The translations under genes were made by a program, and so were the position numbers. From an uncultured Anaerolineales bacterium (GTDB lineage: Bacteria > Chloroflexota > Anaerolineae > Aggregatilineales > Aggregatilineaceae), in assembly GCA_937135955.1 (NCBI GenBank), contig CAKZOB010000020.1, positions 1-64,000 of the forward strand: a stretch of 64,000 bases of DNA, given 5' to 3'. Positions 60,028 to 64,000 of the stretch are shown here, piece by piece. The notes beneath the pieces were generated by a model. It searched no databases and had not been told where the DNA came from. It saw only the letters and a program-made list of their open reading frames with translations. The first letter of the stretch is position 1. Each line of letters opens with the position of its first letter.

Positions 60028-60051
60028 CCGCAAGCGCAAAGGAATGCGACT

Positions 60052-60765
60052 ATGGCGCTTTTGGAAGTCGAGAACCTGCACACCTACTACGGCAAGATTC
60101 ACGCCCTCAAAGGCATTTCGCTGTCCGTGGAAGAGGGCGAAATCGTGACGCTGATCGGCGGCAACGGCGCGGGCAAGACCACCACGCTCAACACTATCTG
60201 CGGCATCGTGCGCCCATCGGAAGGGCGCGTGCTGCTGCGCGACGAAGACATCACACATCTGCCGCCTCATATGATCACCAGTCGAGGCGTGGTGCAATCC
60301 CCAGAGGGGCGCAAGATTTTCCAGCGCCTCACCGTGCTGGAGAACCTGGAAATGGGCGCTTACAGCCGCTCCGACGTGCACGGCATCGCCGAAGACCTGG
60401 AGTTCGTCTTTGAGACGTTCCCTCGCCTGAAGGAACGCCAGAAGCAACTGGGCGGCACGCTTTCGGGTGGTGAGCAGCAGATGCTGGCCATTGGCCGGGC
60501 GCTCATGGGCCGCCCGCGCGTGCTGTTGCTGGACGAGCCTTCGATGGGGCTGGCCCCGCTGCTGGTGCGCGACATCTTCCGCATCATCAAGTACCTCAAC
60601 GAGCACGGCACGACCATCCTGCTGGTAGAACAGAACGCGCTGATGGCGCTGGCGGTGGCACACCGCGGCTATGTATTGCAGACGGGCAATATCATCCTGT
60701 CCGATACGGCGGCGGCGTTGCGCGAGAATCAGATGGTGCGGGCCGCCTACCTGGGCGAGCACTGA
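60052..60765 (+). CDS. Branched-chain amino-acid ABC transporter ATPase (LivF family)
   Basis: 237 residues. LLEVENLHTYYGKIHALKGISLSVEEGEIV is the standard LivF start. Walker A GGNGAGKTT, Q-loop QSPEGRKIFQRLTVLENLEMG, signature LSGGEQQMLAIGRALM, Walker B VLLLDEPSMGLAP and switch histidine replaced in LLVEQNALMAL by the glutamine usual for LivF. Second ATPase of the importer. A lipoprotein gene follows after 25 bp. Confidence 0.95.
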   Translation: MALLEVENLHTYYGKIHALKGISLSVEEGEIVTLIGGNGAGKTTTLNTICGIVRPSEGRVLLRDEDITHLPPHMITSRGVVQSPEGRKIFQRLTVLENLEMGAYSRSDVHGIAEDLEFVFETFPRLKERQKQLGGTLSGGEQQMLAIGRALMGRPRVLLLDEPSMGLAPLLVRDIFRIIKYLNEHGTTILLVEQNALMALAVAHRGYVLQTGNIILSDTAAALRENQMVRAAYLGEH

Positions 60766-60790
60766 GGCAAAACAACAGGAGGAGAGACCG

Positions 60791-61315
60791 GTGAAACGAG
60801 CGAGCTTCTTCCTGGTGATCGCCCTGGTCGTGCTGGCAGGGGCGTTGCTGTCCGCCTGCAGCAGCAGTCCGCGCGCCCGTGCTGATGAATTCGCCCGCTA
60901 CCTGCCCGCCGAAGCAGGCGATTGGGAGCGCGACGACAAAGAGACCGTGCGGCTGCGCTCCAGCACCGTCACCAACAAGGGCCATGTGACCATGTACTAC
61001 GAGGGGGCCGATGATGCCATCGCCTATGTGGTGGTGGAGGTACACCCCGGCGTAGATGCCGCCGAGGTCGCCTATACGACGCGCGAGCGCGAATGGCGGC
61101 TGCAGGGCCTGGCCCTGGATCGCGACCGCGTGGCGCAGAAAGCCACGGCGCTGGTGGCGCAGACGCCCCTGGTGCGCTATGCGCTATTCCAGGAAGACGA
61201 CATCGTGGTCGAAATCAACGTCATCGCCGAGTCGGAGGACGCGCCAGTGAGCGAGGAAGCCTTCGACGAACTGCTGACGATGGTGCGTAACGCCTACGCC
61301 AAGATGGCAGAATAG
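60791..61315 (+). CDS. Lipoprotein of unknown function at the end of the liv-type operon
   Basis: 174 residues. Signal and lipobox (LAGALLSACSS) give a predicted lipidated cysteine near residue 23. The mature domain (about 30-174) looks like a mixed alpha/beta fold with strands VTMYYEGADDAIAYVVVEVHPG and ALFQEDDIVVEINVIAESED. No family recognised. GTG at 60791 with AGGAGGAG 6-13 bases upstream. Position directly after livF-type suggests co-transcription and perhaps a role in receptor docking or uptake, which is inference. A terminator follows at 61341. Confidence 0.75.
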   Translation: MKRASFFLVIALVVLAGALLSACSSSPRARADEFARYLPAEAGDWERDDKETVRLRSSTVTNKGHVTMYYEGADDAIAYVVVEVHPGVDAAEVAYTTREREWRLQGLALDRDRVAQKATALVAQTPLVRYALFQEDDIVVEINVIAESEDAPVSEEAFDELLTMVRNAYAKMAE

Positions 61316-61340
61316 TTCCCCTTCGGTGACGCACAAGAAC

Positions 61341-61373
61341 ACCGCCGGTCACTGTACTGGCGGTTGTTGTTCT
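61341..61373 (+). terminator. Terminator after the liv-type operon
   Basis: ACCGCCGGT (61341-61349) pairs with ACTGGCGGT (61356-61364) with one G-T pair, loop CACTGT, followed by TGTTGTTCT. It separates the operon from the convergent feo locus. A family A-like fragment (about 61380-61440) follows. Confidence 0.7.
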
Positions 61374-61460
61374 CTGGCGGGGACACCTGCCCCCTGGCCT
61401 CGCTGCGCCCGGCATGAAGCGCGCCAGCGCCGAGCGGAGCTACGGTGAACTGCACCACCC

Positions 61461-62885
61461 TCACGCCCAGCCGAGCAGCCGCGCCAGAGTCGCCAGGGTG
61501 AAGGTGACGCCAAAGCCCAGCGCCAGCGGCAGGCCCGTCGCCACTGCCGTCCATTTGAGGCTGCGCGTCTCGTGGTAGATGGTGAGGATAGTCGTGCTGC
61601 ACGGGTTGTGAATCAGGCTGAACAGCATCAGGTTGATTGCCGTGAGCGTCGTCCAGCCGCCCGCATGCAGAATAGAACGGATGGCGTTGTCCGATTCCAG
61701 GTCGAACATCACGCCCGCCCCCGCGCCGACGCCCGTCAGCCCTGCCGTCAGCACAGTGAGCATCAGAATGGTGGGGAGGATGATCTCGTTGGCGGGGATG
61801 GCGACAATGTAAGCCAGCAGGATCACGCCATTCAGCCCCAGCAGCCAGCCGAAACCATCCAGCGCGGCGACCAGGTGTTCCGCGACGCTCTGCCCGCCGA
61901 CGTGCACGTTGGAGATCGTCCAGATGACGACGCCCGCCGGCAGGGCCATGGTGATGGCCCGCGACAGCACGATCAACGTGCGGTCGATTAGCGAGGTATA
62001 GAGCGTATGCAGGATACGCGGAGGGCGATAGGGGGGCAATTCCAGGCTGAAGACCGACGCCTCGCCCTTCAGCAGCGTATGCGACAGAAACCACGACACG
62101 GCGAAAGTGAGCAGCACGCCCAGCACCGCCACCCCCACCACCGCCAGCGCCGACACCAGTCCGGCCAGCGCCGCGGGCACCGCGCTGCCGATGAAGATGG
62201 TCGAGACCATGATCAATGTGGGCCAGCGCCCGTTGCAGATGGCGAAGTTATTGGTGATGATGGCGATCAGGCGTTCGCGGGGGCTGTCTATCACGCGCGT
62301 GGCAACCACGCCCGCCGCGTTGCAGCCGAAGCCCATGGTCATGGAGAGCGCCTGCTTGCCATGCGCCCCCGCCCGGCTGAACAACCGATCCAGATTGAAC
62401 GCTACGCGCGGCAGATAGCCGAAATCTTCCAGCAGCGTGAACAGGGGGAAGAAAATGGCCATCGGCGGAAGCATCACGCTGACCACCCACGCCCCGGCCA
62501 GGTACGCCCCGTCAATTAGCACGCCGCTCAGCCACCAGGGAAAGCCCAGCGCATTCGCGCCATCTTTGAGCGCCGGATGGATGGTATCGAGCAGCAGCCT
62601 TGCCAGCAGGTCCGATGGGACGTTGGCCCCCTGGATGGTGATCCAGAACACCATTGTCAACAGCAGGGCCATGATCGGGAAGCCCCACGTGCGGCTGGTG
62701 ACCAGCCGGTCAATGGCCCGATCCAGGTCGAAGCGCGGGGGCGCAGCGGGGGGGATCACCGCCCGCTCGGCCAGACGCGCCGCGTCCGCATAGAGGACTT
62801 CGGCCAGTTGATCGTGAATCCCTCCCCCCAGTTGCTGGCGCAACGCCTGCGCCTTGTGCAGCACCTCCGCGGCGGGATCGCGCAT
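61461..62885 (-). CDS. FeoB membrane (permease) half, split gene
   Basis: 474 residues. It corresponds to the C-terminal membrane part of FeoB without a G domain. After about 45 cytosolic residues ([36 protein letters not shown]) comes [38 protein letters not shown], the usual FeoB entry helix. The gate motifs are [27 protein letters not shown] and [16 protein letters not shown], each with a cysteine. [23 protein letters not shown] joins the two halves of the channel. Its start overlaps the G-domain gene stop (ATGA), so a two-protein FeoB is made. Fe(II) transport is inferred from homology and the adjacent feoA. Confidence 0.9.
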   Translation of the reverse strand: MRDPAAEVLHKAQALRQQLGGGIHDQLAEVLYADAARLAERAVIPPAAPPRFDLDRAIDRLVTSRTWGFPIMALLLTMVFWITIQGANVPSDLLARLLLDTIHPALKDGANALGFPWWLSGVLIDGAYLAGAWVVSVMLPPMAIFFPLFTLLEDFGYLPRVAFNLDRLFSRAGAHGKQALSMTMGFGCNAAGVVATRVIDSPRERLIAIITNNFAICNGRWPTLIMVSTIFIGSAVPAALAGLVSALAVVGVAVLGVLLTFAVSWFLSHTLLKGEASVFSLELPPYRPPRILHTLYTSLIDRTLIVLSRAITMALPAGVVIWTISNVHVGGQSVAEHLVAALDGFGWLLGLNGVILLAYIVAIPANEIILPTILMLTVLTAGLTGVGAGAGVMFDLESDNAIRSILHAGGWTTLTAINLMLFSLIHNPCSTTILTIYHETRSLKWTAVATGLPLALGFGVTFTLATLARLLGWA

Positions 62886-63721
62886 CAAGCCACCTCCACC
62901 AGCGCCGGAGTAACAGGCAACGGAGTGGGCGGCGTGCCGCGCGACAAATCGCCCAGGCCGCCGTCGGCGATGGCGCGTTCGATGGACGGATCGCCGTCGA
63001 GCAGGCGCAGCGCCACCCAGCGGGCGTTGGGCAACCCCGGAAAAGCGCGCTCAATCTCAGCGACCAGCTCGTTCACGGCGCGGTCGAGCTGCGGGTCGAG
63101 CGTCGAGGGCAGGCGACGCGGGCGGGGCCTGATCTCGCCAGTCGCCACGCCGTGCACCATCTGCAGCAGCTCGCGGATGCCTTCGCCGCGCCGCGCGGCC
63201 ATCGGCACCACCGGCACGCCCAGGTCGCGCGCCAGCCGGCGCTCGTCCACGCGCAGCCCATGACGGCGCGCTTCGTCTATCAGGTTGAGCGCGATCACAG
63301 CGCGATCGGTGATCTCCAGCACCTGCAGCGCCAGGTTGAGGTTGCGCTCCAGGCGGGTAGCGTCTACCACGATCACCGTCACGTCCGGTTGACCAAACAG
63401 AATGAAGTCGCGGGCGATCTCTTCGTCCACGCTGGCGGCCAGCAGGGAATAAGTGCCGGGCAGGTCTACCAGCTTGTAACGCTTGCCGCCATATTCGAAA
63501 CCGCCCTCGGCTCTCGTTACCGTCTTGCCGGGCCAGTTGCCGGTGTGCTGACGCAGACCAGTCAGCGCATTGAAGACGGTGCTCTTGCCTGTGTTAGGAT
63601 TGCCAGCCAGGGCTACCACGTAGTCCCAAGAATCCATCCTGACGCCCAGCCGCGCCAGATGGCGGTTCATGGGGCAACTGGCGCAAGCCGATCCCGCGAA
63701 GGTATCCGATGTCATCGTCAT
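62885..63721 (-). CDS. FeoB GTPase half with N-terminal cysteine motif, split gene
   Basis: 278 residues. A CASCPMN motif (residues about 13-19) lies in a short extension absent from the full-length FeoB at 10120. The G domain has [19 protein letters not shown] (G1), [35 protein letters not shown] (G3), [12 protein letters not shown] (the G4 motif reads NLID) and PMAARRGEG (G5 region). The helical NFeoB domain follows ([16 protein letters not shown]), and the protein ends before any membrane segment. It must act in trans on the membrane half encoded next, with which it overlaps by 4 bases. The start overlaps the feoA stop. Confidence 0.9.
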   Translation of the reverse strand: MTMTSDTFAGSACASCPMNRHLARLGVRMDSWDYVVALAGNPNTGKSTVFNALTGLRQHTGNWPGKTVTRAEGGFEYGGKRYKLVDLPGTYSLLAASVDEEIARDFILFGQPDVTVIVVDATRLERNLNLALQVLEITDRAVIALNLIDEARRHGLRVDERRLARDLGVPVVPMAARRGEGIRELLQMVHGVATGEIRPRPRRLPSTLDPQLDRAVNELVAEIERAFPGLPNARWVALRLLDGDPSIERAIADGGLGDLSRGTPPTPLPVTPALVEVA

Positions 63722-63993
63722 AGCTGTTTCTCCTCAGAGACAGGGCGCACCTCGATTTGAGCCGCCTGACTGCGGCGCAGGGCGATCAACGCGCCGCGCA
63801 CCCGGTAGGCCACCGGATCGCTCAGTGGACTGCGCAACTCCGCCGTGATGCGTGTACCGGGCACGATGCCCAGGTCGAGCAGGCGACGGCGCTCTGGCCC
63901 CTGACTGTGCACGGTTACCACCTCGGCGGTTTCGCCGGGTTGCAGGTCGGCCAGAGTGCGCAGCGCGGCGGCTGTGTGCAGCGTGATGCTCAT
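63718..63993 (-). CDS. feoA: FeoA, second copy
   Basis: 91 residues. SH3-like fold: [71 protein letters not shown]. It overlaps the FeoB G-domain gene by 4 bases (ATGA) and heads the second feo operon. Its promoter would lie beyond the window edge. It differs clearly from the feoA at 12411 and lacks the histidine-rich N-terminus. Confidence 0.9.
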   Translation of the reverse strand: MSITLHTAAALRTLADLQPGETAEVVTVHSQGPERRRLLDLGIVPGTRITAELRSPLSDPVAYRVRGALIALRRSQAAQIEVRPVSEEKQL

Positions 63994-64000
63994 CGAATGT

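Overview
The window is a GC-rich, densely coded bacterial chromosome segment with 57 supportable protein-coding genes, short intergenic spaces and many ATGA start-stop overlaps. I found no rRNA, tRNA, CRISPR array, phage or transposase gene. A set of ABC importers with non-lipoprotein binding proteins, a DHH-CBS-CCA fusion, an ECF sigma/RskA-type pair, EF-Ts of the short kind and dispersed CCCTCACCCC-type palindromes suggest a member of the Chloroflexota (Anaerolineae-like). That placement is inference from gene style, not from a marker alignment.

Layout. 0.3-5.7 kb: an orphan sugar-binding protein, an ECF sigma factor with its membrane anti-sigma factor, a divergent secreted three-repeat protein that ends in a c-type haem domain, and a U32-like protein. 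5.7-17.6 kb: panB; the translation set prfA-prmC-tsaC; a feoA-feoB-feoC iron operon behind a palindromic operator; gatC; a degenerate response regulator; pyrH; rpsB-tsf; a cupin. 17.7-21.9 kb: the DHH-CBS-CCA fusion, an isocitrate/isopropylmalate-type dehydrogenase and a CheY-like protein. 22.4-28.2 kb: a complete pyrBCDEF operon with its own promoter and a structured leader that ends in an intrinsic terminator. carAB lies separately at 36.8-41.2 kb, so with pyrH the window holds UMP and UDP synthesis almost end to end.

28.5-35.1 kb: phosphofructokinase, a hydrolase and a ribose-type ABC importer whose binding protein is an apparently perfect tandem duplication (2 x 307 residues). 35.2-41.2 kb: a zinc-ribbon protein, ychF, carB and carA. 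41.5-49.7 kb: short-chain dehydrogenases, an orphan amino-acid permease, an FGGY kinase, a Xre-ImmA/PIN module flanked by 49-bp direct repeats copied from the end of the kinase gene, an aldo/keto reductase and a PfkB kinase. 50-53.2 kb: a CUT1-type sugar importer (minus strand). 53.9-61.3 kb: a branched-chain amino-acid importer with unusually long permeases plus a lipoprotein. 61.5-64 kb: a second feo locus in which FeoB is split into separate GTPase and membrane proteins.

The most notable points are the direct-repeat-bounded Xre-ImmA/PIN cassette, the tandem binding protein, pyrD carrying about 66 in-frame residues made of intergenic repeat sequence, the pyr leader RNA, the split FeoB beside a second complete feo operon, and several families of dispersed palindromic (MITE-like) repeats.
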